Of a DNA stretch of 64,000 nucleotides, positions 34,401 to 45,000 are shown piece after piece. This stretch comes from Asterias amurensis. Taxonomy: Eukaryota; Echinodermata; Asteroidea; Forcipulatida; Asteriidae. Location: the NCBI RefSeq assembly GCF_032118995.1, contig NC_092650.1, positions 3,596,001-3,660,000 on the forward strand, given 5' to 3'. The notes under the pieces were generated by a model. The model did no database searches. It was not told where the DNA came from and saw only the letters and a program-made list of their open reading frames with translations. Position 1 is the stretch's first letter; each line of letters opens with the position of its first letter. The position numbers and the translations under genes are program-made.

Positions 34401-37092
34401 TCCTTATACTAGTCAGTGTTAGATTCAAACACCACTCAGTGTTAATGAGATCCCAACACAACTCAATGTTATGATGTGATCATAAACACAAACCATCGTG
34501 AAAGAGTATAAAATAAAATGGCATTTTACACCATTTTAACATGAGGATTGAGACTTGAAACTTTTCCCCACTTTAGCATGAGGTTTGAGACTTGAAACTA
34601 GACTTGAAACTTTTTTCCCAATTTTCATTAGATTTCTATCAATTTTTTTTTCTTCAATTTAGTTCACATTTATTTCAATTCTGTCAAATCTTAACACAGC
34701 ATTACATAATGCATATGCAATATAATACTAGACAGAATGTTTAAACAAGTTGATCAAAATACTGGATTTAACCTTGACGCCCCTCTACTACCATTTCTTG
34801 TGTAGATATCAGACTAATCCAGGTATCTCTATCATTGTTTATCTAATAGGGCGTGTGTCACTTCCAGTTGTGGGGCTCCGGGGCACGCCACCCCTGGTAC
34901 CACACCAAGATGCGACCGGGCTACAAGGCCTTCTTGCAGAAGGCTTCCTCTTTGTATGAGCTGCACATCTTCACCATGGGGGCCCGCCTTTATGCCCACA
35001 CTATCGCTGCCTACCTGGACCCTGAGAAGAAGTACTTCTCTCACAGAATCCTCTCCAGAGACGAGTGTTTTGATCCCAATTCAAAGACGGCGAACTTGAG
35101 GTACGTTTGCTTTGGTATTCTTAGGCAGGTCTGGACATTTACACTGGATCACAAGCTCGAGGCCAGTGGTTATAGCATCGGGCCAGTAAACTCATGACAG
35201 GAAAAGTCTTGCGGTCTTTTATGTTTTTCAGGCATTTTCGCCTCAAGTCTGATTTCCAATTTTGTTTGCTCCTAAACAAATAAGAAAAATTGTGATTAAA
35301 TAGCCTTGTTTTTGTTTAGAAGGGGGTTTAATAGTTTTCAGAGTATGGACTGGTAAATTTCTATCTCTATTTTGTCACAGAATTTAATCACGAGGTGAAA
35401 CCTTGCTTTTCCATATCACTCGGCCTTTGCATCTTGAAATGGAATAGTCCAGATTTCACTTTGTGATTATAGCTCTGCGACAATGCACTCAAATGCATTC
35501 AATGTCTGCTCAGAATTATTTGTACTTTATTGACAGTGGTTGCCCTTTTCTATCTTCTTGATCGCAGGTCAATCTTCCCTTGTGGAGACAACATGGTGGT
35601 CATCATCGACGATCGAGAGGACGTTTGGAACTATGCCCCAAATTTAATAATGGTCCCACCCTACAAATATTTTGAGGGTACCGGTGACATCAATGCCCCT
35701 CCTGGTCTGACAGATAAGGACTCCAAAGGGGTACCGGGCAAAGGAGACCCACCCTCGGAGAAGGAGGTTGAGGATTCAGCGAAGGAGTCGGAGGTTGAGG
35801 AAGGAACGGATTGCACTCAGACCAAGGAAGCTTCCGACGTTGAGATGGACGTTACAGTAAGCGACAAGGAGTTGAAGTCATCTGAGGATAAAGACAATCC
35901 GTTGGAAAAAGAAACAAACGTTAAAGATGGTGACGCGGGGAGCAAGACAACCAGTGAAGACAAAACTAAGGAAAACGGTAACCAGAATTCTCAAATGAAG
36001 AAGGTGGTGCCCGAAGAGGAAAGTGGCGATAGTGACGATTATTTCCTCTACCTTGCGGACATCCTGAAGCAAATCCACAAAGAATTTTACGATGCATATG
36101 ATCATCTGCAAGAGCAGCCCGATTTAAAAATTATCCTGCCGGCGTTGAGACAGAAGATTCTGACCGGTGTGAATTTGGTTTTTAGCGGTGTCTTCCCGAC
36201 GAATATCAATCCTGAACAGAGCAAAGCCTGGAAAGTTGCATCTCTGCTTGGTGCTCACATCAGTCCGAATATAATATATAAGGCAAAGGGATCCACAAGT
36301 CCCAGCAATGCAACCACACATGTCATAGCTGCTAAGGCTGGTACCTCAAAGGTACACGCCGCCCAGCGAGCCAAGAACATCCACATTGTGACACCAGAGT
36401 GGCTCTGGTGTTGCTGGGAGCGCTGGCAGCGTGTTGATGAACGCTTGTTTAAACTGTTCTCGGGTCACCCGCGGCCAGACTCAGCTTCCCTATCCAGCAG
36501 CCGGGCCAGCACGCCGTGTACCAGCGACAGTGAAGCAATACGCAAACTGGCGCAGGAGAAACTTCTAAAGAAGCACAAATCAAAACAGGCAGGTAAAGCC
36601 CGAGCAATCTCCGACGGGGAGGAGTATGCAAAACGGCGTAAGCTCTCGCCAGATTCAAAGACTGACACCATCCAGTCCTCGAAGTCAAGAACCAGTGGCA
36701 AACAGCGCCAGGTTAGTCTGTCCTCGGAGTACAATCCAGTGTTCAGCTTCTCATCGGAGGAATTGGAAAGCATGGATAAGGAAGTGGAAGGGATCTTTGA
36801 AGAGAGCAGCAGTAGCAGCAGTAGTGACTCGGACAGCGGGAACTTGAGTAAGCAGGAAAGCCTCGGGAGCATCACTCAGGCAATCTCGTCCTCCAGTGAC
36901 GAGAGCCTGACTGCCGAGAATCCTCTTGGATGGACAAAGAAGCAGCTGAACCAGGAGAGTGAGTCGGACCATGAGTCAGGCTCAGAGGACAGTAGCTCGA
37001 GTGCTGGGCTGAGTGACTCAGACCCGAGTAGTAGCGATGAGGACAGAATGGCTGCAGAAATTGATGACCTGCTCACGTATAGTAAAAGCTGA
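31488..37092 (+). CDS. CTDP1: RNA polymerase II CTD phosphatase FCP1 (CTDP1)
   Basis: Six exons: 31488-31720, 32807-32890, 33894-33984, 34249-34374, 34850-35100 and 35568-37092; 2310 nt, 769 aa (human 961). Phases join exactly. The N-terminal lipoyl-like region and C-x2-C motif (CTHPTVMKDMCAECGADL) are followed by the HAD/FCP catalytic site VDLDQTIIHTT (DLDQT near residues 160-164), LYELHIFTMGARLYAHTIA, HRILSRDECFDP and FPCGDNMVVIIDDREDVW (second aspartate pair near 276). A BRCT domain lies at about 452-560 (NLVFSGVFPT...THVIAAKAGT...VTPEWLWCCW). The acidic tail has FSSEELESMDKEVEGIFEE and ends AAEIDDLLTYSKS, the region that contacts TFIIF in known homologues. The enzyme removes phosphate from the Pol II CTD (Ser2/Ser5). 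The ATG at 31488 (CAAGATGG) has a better context than the in-frame 31467. Confidence 0.97.
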
Positions 37093-39216
37093 AGGAAGGG
37101 CAAACATCGTTTTGACAGTATGAGGATGCTGTTCAGCAAAAGACCACCTTAATTTTGCTTTAACCTTGAGGGTCGTTGGAGCACCACTAGGCACCAAACA
37201 CTTGGCAATAGTTTTTCTCTGTGTTTCTTGTCCTCCACTGTCACTTTTTGATGTTGTCATAAAATTCATTGTACATGTACAATCAAAAAGATGCTTAGAA
37301 GAAAAAAGGTCCATTTTAGCGGGTGTGCAAAACAGTTGTAGGATTGAAAATGTTCACAAATTTAACTTACATGACTTTCGTGTAAAGATGGTCATGGTGG
37401 CTTCATACAAGGGCAACACGTGTATTACAGATGTTTTGTAAAGCCTATTTCACACAGACAAACTCCTCTGGAAGTTTATTTGACCTATTCACACTTGAAT
37501 TGCTGACCCTTGCAAACTCCTGGGAAAAAGCAATTTGTTTACCAGTAAATAGCTACCCTTGTATCTTGGGAGTAAGGTTGAACCAGACAAGCCAGGAGTT
37601 TAATCATACATAGAGTTAAACTTTCCTGGACAATTTCATCAAATTAATGTGAATGTTGTGAAATGAACAAGGGGTGCTGGTGGGGTTAAATTCCCCAGGT
37701 ATTCCCTAGGGTTATATTCCCTGGGAATTAGTCAATTGGTGTGAAAATGGGCTTACAAATTGCAAATCTTTCCTTGTCTTTCTCACAATTATATGTACAT
37801 GTATGTGTTTAAGGTTTCTGCAGACTTGAGAATTAGTACTTTTTTAGAAAAGAGTAATTAACGATGTCACAAAAATGAGACGAAAATCATTGAAGCATGT
37901 AGTACAACGTATTTACGCGACTCTCCCGAAAACATTTCTCTGTGATTTTGTTCTCAAAAACTTGACAAAATAATAATGAAGCTGAAAGTTCTACAGAAAT
38001 TATATTACATTCTCAATCATTGACAGTAGGGATTCATGTCATGGCCAATAACTTGATCTACAAAAGGTATCAAAACCCTTTTAAAGTATATAAAACAACT
38101 TTCATTAAGTAGTGTTTGGCTTTTAAAAATGTAGGATCATTGTTTGTTAATGACCTTGATAAAACATTGTTTAATTTTCATCCTATTTTGTTAAAAGAAT
38201 TGTAATGGCAGAAAAACATCCTGCGAAATTATTTGGTCTGAAGCACCCCCGTTGATTAAAAAATCAATAAAAATTTGTCAAAAACTAGAATCTCCAAAGA
38301 TTGCTGAATGCTTTAGGCAAATTTTGGTGATTCAACTTTCCCTGGTGTCCGTTTGTGAATGCTACAGCTAGCGATGTGGTTGGTACTCGCTGTCACCTCA
38401 CTAAACATGGATTCAACGTTCTTTAATGAAAACATCGCAACAGTTTTTTGCTGTGTTCTTAACAAGTGGACACTGTAATCAGATGAGACTATCACTTTTC
38501 TGGTATCTTTCTTGATATTTTGCCCTGAAAATCAACATAACGTTGACAAAAACCAACTATGACCCCATCTTTAAGAACTTGTATAATTTGTAAATTGTGT
38601 ATTGTGGTGTTTAGTGTACAGAAGGTGGACCTCTTCAAATATGTAAATATACTTGCAAACATTAAATTTAGTGTAATGTGTAAATTGAAATATAGAATGT
38701 CCCGATATTTTGATATATAGAATTTTGATTTTTCTATTGAGTATTCTTTGTGCATGTTGAAGTTTAGGAATCATGTACAGTATTGGTTTCCATGACGGTG
38801 TAAATATCTAGTAATATTTTCCGAACGCCTTTGAGCAGGGCCTCGAAATTTTCTCCAAGCATGCCAAGGCAAGTAATTTTAGCATCGGACCAGTATATCT
38901 CATGACCTTAATTTTTATATACACTGTAGGTCTGGTAATTAATAGATAACAACACATCACAGTGTAATATCTTAAGGAAAAGTCTAAAACATCAAAATGC
39001 AAACCAGTTTTTAAACTGAATCAATATTACTGCAAGCCCTGTTGAACCATTTTGATTAAATATTCAAAGAAAATATACAAGTATTGGTAATCGTAACAAC
39101 CATGTTTAATTATGTATTATCAGGGACCTTTTGAAGAAGAAAGGAAATAAAATAAAACCATGATATTATTTCCATATAAATCTCTGATCAATGAAGTGTG
39201 TAACATTTTTTCTTAT
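37093..39216. other. CTDP1 3'UTR and downstream region
   Basis: AT-rich with no exon. Candidate poly(A) signals are AATAAA at 38266 and the AAATAAAATAAAA cluster at 39144-39156. Which is used cannot be told from sequence alone. Confidence 0.5.
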
Positions 39217-39558
39217 TTTAAAGGCACTGGACACCTTTGGTAATTGTCAAAGACCTGTCTTCTCACTTGGTGTATCTCAACATATTCATAAAATAACAAA
39301 CCTGTGAAAATTTGAGCTCCATTGGTCGTCGAAGTTGCCAGAGAATAAACACCCTTGTCGCACAATTCAATTAAAATATTTTAAAGAGAAATGACTTCTT
39401 TCTCAAAAACAACGTTACTTCAGAGGGAGCCGTTTCTCTCAAAATTTTATACATACTATCAACACTGTTCAACAGCTCTCCATTGCTCGTTACCAAGTAA
39501 GTTTTTTATGCTAACAATTATTTTGAGTAATTACCAATAGTGTCCAGTGCCTTTTTAA
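39217..39558 (-). mobile_element. Family A MITE, copy A6 (shortened inside)
   Basis: TTTAAAGGCACTGGACACCT at the left and AATAGTGTCCAGTGCCTTTT at the right. The central GAGGTCTCGAAATC palindrome is mostly missing. Confidence 0.9.
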
Positions 39559-39792
39559 GAATGCAGAGACAAAAGCTAACATGCGAAGTTAACTTGATGT
39601 TTCATTTTAATCGAGGCAATTCTTACAGTGACACTAAAAACTGGGTTTCATTGCACATCAAACAGATGAGAAGAGCTGTCAAATAACACCCAATTGAGAC
39701 GTTTAGTTTTAAAGTATATTTTCCCAACATAGAGAATATATCACATCACATTGGTAGGCTGATCTTTTGGTTGTCGCCCGTTATTTCTGAGA

Positions 39793-39984
39793 ATAGACCG
39801 ATCCATTAGGCTCCGCCCACGACGCACGTGTGAGCAAGAACACGTGAGCCTCTCCAACGCCTTTCTGCACAATCTGCCGCGCGCCAAGCATACGCGCACA
39901 CATGTCGGACCTTATTTGTCGACCTGTGTTGCGTTGTGATAGGTAAATACGCAATGGGGCGGAGCTTAACGGATCGGTCTATTG
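39793..39984. mobile_element. Hairpin MITE with AGACCGATCC ends
   Basis: Left ATAGACCGATCCATTAGGCT, right GAGCTTAACGGATCGGTCTA, with GCTCCGCCC/GGGCGGAGC mirrored inside. The body of about 190 bp is CpG-rich with several CACGTG-like words. AT borders it on each side. Confidence 0.82.
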
Positions 39985-40188
39985 GTTGGATTTCAAACTT
40001 TGCATGGAGGAAGTATAATTAGGTTAGGTTTGCGTTAGCACCTTGTGTAAATCTCTTTAGAATAGTGTTGGTTCTGAAAAGGTCTCATCAGAGTCAACCA
40101 TCAGCGTTGTCAACCACCGAATCATTCTTTTTAAAACCAACACTACTAAAAAGAGATTTACACCTGGTGCTATCGCAAACCTCACCTA
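39795..40188 (+). mobile_element. Family R relative with 12 bp target duplication
   Basis: ATTTCTGAGAAT at 39783-39794 and 40189-40200 flanks this stretch. After the hairpin MITE at its left edge, TTTCAAACTTTGCATGGAGG matches the family R head. Inverted arms TTGCGTTAGCACCTTGTGTA and TACACCTGGTGCTATCGCAA follow. A clear hammerhead-like core is not visible in this copy. Confidence 0.6.
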
Positions 40189-40732
40189 ATTTCTGAGAAT
40201 CCCCTGATATTGTGAGTAAAGGGAAACAGAAAACAAATGTAAATCAAAGTCTTCATGTACACATTTGCATGTATTTTGCTGTTGAAATATTGCGAGCTGA
40301 AGGTTTATTCAGTTCCACCATAGCATACACTGCTGCACAAGATTATGCAAAAATCATGAGAAACATTCCAGCTGATTGGAACTACATCAAGTTCTTAGAT
40401 CATGAAACAGGTGAACTTTGATCTTTGTAGTTCATGGTCCAAAGAAAATATGGCTATCTTTAGGGATGCTTTTCTTCACTGAACTAGACGGACAACTTCT
40501 GTGCTTGGTTCGATTGGAGATCATTTTGTCTCGTCACTGGTGTTTTAAATAGCAAATGGCCTGCACACCACTGCAAAGGGAGGACATCCTGCAAAAGTGA
40601 GTTTTTCTTTTCCGCAAAAATGTCACAACCAACAGCCGGAGTTAAACCTTTCACTGATTTAACCCACAATATACAATTGTTTTATAAACTGTCTGTAGCG
40701 TTCATTGACTTTTCTCAGAGATAAATCCAACA

Positions 40733-41829
40733 TCATACAGGTGTTCCATCCATCTGTCTCTGCTCGATATCTTTTAAGTCTCTCTCTTTTTCATCACTTG
40801 AGAGTCTGTCAACAGATCCTTCCGCATCTCCTCCATTTATCACATCCTCCATAGACTCGGAGTCCTCCCAGTATGAGAACGCATCACATTTCTTGCCAGT
40901 AATTGGATCTGTCACGTTACCAAGACTGTAGATGATCTGTTCCATGTCGTACTTGACATTTTTGGAACGCTGTATAGGAAGCTTTTTCACCAGGACAATG
41001 TCACCTTCCTTGGCCTGTTGCTGAGCATCATGAGCAAAGACGGTCATCCTTTTTGGATAGTACTGGGGAGAAAGTAAAGAAGTATGTTTTTGTGTTAACT
41101 ATAACAAGTTTCAATGAATTATTACACAAAGAAATAGAATTATTTAAAGCGAGACCCACTTCATATATAATCCAATGTACAATTGAAATAATTATCATCA
41201 AAAATCTGGAGCAAGTCCACACATGAAAAATAATCACTGAATACACAAAACTAATCTTTTATTAAGTTTTATTAGACCTTTAATTAGGGGTTAGTAAGTT
41301 AGTTAGGCTTTACTTTATAAAATTATATTTATAATTATACAAAAAAATACATTAGTAGGGCTAGGCCTAGGCGTACTTTACTACCATAATTATATTCGAA
41401 GTAAAATGTTTGGATAACTTTCCGTATGGCGCCACCACTTTTTCACTCATTTTTACAAAAAGGGATATCAATCAGGTAAATTAGATACTATATTATTTTA
41501 TTTCGAATGAAAAAGTGGTGGCGCCATACGGAAACTTTTCCAAATGTTTTCTCAAAAATGCTTTGTACTATAAATAAGCTGCTGTAGGCTTCTATAACAA
41601 AAAGTTTGTATTGAAGCCAGCATAAGTCATAACTGTAACATTGACCCCCCCCCCCCCATTCCCCCAATCCCACCCCACCCCTCTTTAAAAAAATATTTAC
41701 CTGCATTACGTATTCGTCCAAAACCAAACGTTCTACTCGAACTTTGGCTGTCTTCCTCATCTTCGTACCAATAACTTGGCCTAAAAGTATCTTCATGTTC
41801 CTAAGCTGATGAACTGACATTTTCCTCAC
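40733..41829 (-). CDS. MRPS17: Mitochondrial ribosomal protein S17 (uS17m)
   Basis: Two exons, 41829-41701 and 41062-40733, phase 0; 459 nt, 152 aa (149 if the second ATG at 41820 is used). Blocks [40 protein letters not shown] and [20 protein letters not shown] match uS17 (human MRPS17 VGKVIGTKMQKTAKVRV, FAHDALQQCTVGDIVLL). [15 protein letters not shown] follows, then an acidic tail. The protein is an OB-fold rRNA-binding part of the mitochondrial small subunit. The acceptor for exon 2 (TTCTCCCCAG) and donor (ATGCAG|GTAAAT) are clear. The gene is head-to-head with NECAB. Confidence 0.96.
41405..41540. repeat. Hairpin element in the MRPS17 intron
   Basis: AACTTTCCGTATGGCGCCAC with CACTTTTTCA at the left is mirrored by GAAAAAGTGGTGGCGCCATA at the right; arms are about 30 bp. 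Segments at about 32375-32515 (CTGCCACCACTTTTTTGC) and 57410 look like distant relatives. Confidence 0.75.
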
Positions 41830-42062
41830 ACTTCACTGTTGAAATTCAACTGGTTCTTTTTGCCAAGTTACGTCCCCGCTCCTTTCTCTCTCCAGACCAG
41901 AAAATAAGAAATAATGAGCAAATTTATGTTTTGTGGCATACCGCCCTCAAGAGTCAGAAAGTTGTCAAATCGGGCAGAAGTTTCGCTGAGTAAAGAGTGA
42001 AAAGTGTAGAGTGGTGGTGTTAACTTCCTGAAAAAGCCGACAAACTTGGGTTCAAAGCAAAG
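41830..42062. promoter_or_regulatory. Bidirectional promoter of MRPS17 and NECAB
   Basis: Only 233 bp separate the two start codons, which face opposite strands. Both 5'UTRs and the shared promoter must fit here. No TATA motif is evident. Inferred from gene positions. Confidence 0.65.
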
Positions 42063-45000
42063 ATGGAGCCAGTAGAAACACAGAAAGGCATGTCCATATT
42101 TCTAGATGTAAGTTGGAGGAGTAGCGATATATTTATGAGGGAAATTAAAACGTTTTGTAATGGTTTAATAATTAAATAATGATGTCATTCTGTTGTTGAC
42201 ATTTTTTGTGGTGCTATTCAATTCAAGTGAACATTCCAGTGCAGGAAAAGGTGAGGGGCGGGGTCACTTTGTCATTGACAATGCAATAATTTTTCTGTCT
42301 ATTGACAATGAATGTAAACACTTACTGTGATTTCGTGTTCAGCATGAGAGTTAACTAATTTCTAGTCAAACGTCATTGTATTGTAATATTTATTATCCAT
42401 CATTTTTTTTTTCTCTTTATTTGATTTCAATACAATGATAAAATTGATATGATAAATTTTGAAACAATGTTATTTTTTTTTGTAAAAGAAAAGGCTAAAT
42501 CATAATTTGTTTATATTATTACATAGTAAATTATTAATAATAAAAACACTTTCTTTCAGAGCGTCCTCCCTCCTTGGTTTGTGGTGTCGACACACTGTTG
42601 TGTATTCAGTTCAGTCACTTGTCAGTGTCACTGATTGATAGATAATCGTAACCCTCCTCCCGTCGGGAAGATGGAGGGTTATGGTTATCGCAACTATATG
42701 TCACTGACTGTAGTTGTTTTCTGCCAACCATGCCAACTGGGATGCAATGTATGCTTGGATTATTTATGCTCACATTCAGGCTTTTTGCATCTGGATAGTT
42801 TAAATCGTATTCCTCCATCCTCCTCACAGTTGCAAAACGAAGATAAAGGGTTTGATTATCGCAACTACAATGGAAACATCATGTTGGCGACAAACAAAAA
42901 TGGTTGCATTTGAAGCAAAAAAAATCCACCACAGGCCTGGCCACGGTGCCCCTTTAAAAGTTTTCCAAATAGACTTTAAGATTTTTCTTTGTAAAATTAG
43001 AATGGCCTTGCCCTCTCAAAGATTTAAAGGCAGGTGACACTACTCAAAATAATTATCAGCATAAAACCTCACTTGGTAACAAGTACATGTAAATGGGGAG
43101 AGGTTGATGGTATAAAACATTGTGAGAAACAGCTCCCTCTGAAGTGACATAGTTGTCAAGAACGAATTTGATTTCGAGACCTCAGATTTAAAATTTGAGG
43201 TCTCAAAATCAACCATCTAAAAGCACACAACTTCGTGTGACAAGGGTGCTTTTTTCTTTTATAAATATCTCGCAACTCCGACGACCATTGAGCTAAATTT
43301 TTCACATGTCTGTTATTTTAAACGCATATGTTGAGATACACCAAGTGAGAAGGCTGGTCTTTGACAATTACTAATAGTCTGATAGTGTCCAGTGTCTTTA
43401 ATTTCAGGCCTGCCACAAAAACCACCATTTCCATGTAAGTTATTGTATCGGGTGCATAACACCAATGTGAAGTTGCAAAAGAAAGATTTAATTCAAAACT
43501 TAATAATGTTGATATTTTCCTCTTTTGCAGGTGTTTCGGCGAGCTGATAAAAATGGTAAGAAGTCACAAGTCTTCCATTAATTTATACTTGATGTTAATA
43601 CAATACACGCCTGACAATGCATGACAATATCAGTGCTTGAAGTTTACACAGGACTTCAAGCTTGAGTCCAGTAATTACGAGCTACAGCATCGGTCCAACT
43701 CACGACAGGAAAACTTTGGAAGCCATGGTGTTTTTCCCCCGAATATTGACATTCAGTTTGTCTGATAAATCTCTTTCAGTTATGTTTAGTATTGAAGAAT
43801 TGTTAACCATTAAAGGATTTGGGTACTGCTGTAACACAAAACACAATGTCCACAGATTTGCATCAAACTTAAACTGTTTGAAGATAATGATAGTAGAAAG
43901 CGTACCTTAAAATATTAGTTGCTGAGGTGCTGTAGTTTTTGAGAAATGAGTGAAACAATGTCATGAATATACGTTTTTAGAAGCTAAAATAATTTTTGTC
44001 TCATGATCACTGAGACAGAAACTATTTTCATGATTGTTTTACTCATTTCTCAAAAACTACAGCACCTCATCAGGTAATATTTTCAGGGAAGCTTTCTACT
44101 TTCATTATCTTCAAACTGTGTAAGTTTAAAGACACTGGACACTATTGGTAATTGTCAAAGACCAGTCTTCTCACTTGGTGTATCTCAACATATGCATAAA
44201 ATAACAAACCTGTGGAAATTTGAGCTCGATTGGTCGTCGGAGTTGCGAGATAACTATGAAAGAAAAAAACACCCTTGTCACACAAAGTTGTGTACTTTTA
44301 GATGCTTGATTTCGAGACCTCAAATTCTAAACTTGAGGTCTCTAAATCAAAATCGTGGAAAATTACTTCTTTTTCAAAAACTACCTCACATCAGAGGGAG
44401 CCGTTTCTCACAATGTTTTATATTATCAACCTCTCCCTATTTCTCGTTAACAAGTAAGGTTTGATACTAAAAATTATTTGGAGTAATTACCAATAGTGTC
44501 CACTGCCTTTTAATGTAAATCTGTGGATGGCATTCTGTTTTTTAAATATTTTCTTCAGATATTTTTTTCTCATTTCAATTACTGGTCTTGTAAAACAAAT
44601 TCTGATCCAGTGAATAAATTGAGCTATGTACAAGCCATGTAGTCTTGTGGAATAGTTTACCCCAAATTCGAGCCATGAATACTTTAAGTTACCCTGTTCT
44701 TTCTGGGGTGTCGTGGCCGAGTGGATAAGAGCACCGAACTCAAGCTCTGATGCTTCTGTTCAGCAGAGTGTGGGTTCGAATTCCGGTAGTGACACTTGTG
44801 TCCCTGAGCACTTAACTCTAATTGCTTCTCTTCACCCAGGAGTAAATGGGTACCTGTGAGGGCAGAGATGGTTCTTGTGATTGGTTTAGCCGAGTAGTGC
44901 ATGTATTGCGCACAGGCTGTATACTCCCCAGGGAGCTGGAACAATAAAGTTTGTTTATCTTATCTTATCTTATCTCAGTGTTATTTTTTTTATTGTGGTT

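Noticed and set aside
40212-40421. 69-codon ORF downstream of CTDP1
   Set aside because: Looks protein-like in part but has no acceptable splice context or family match.
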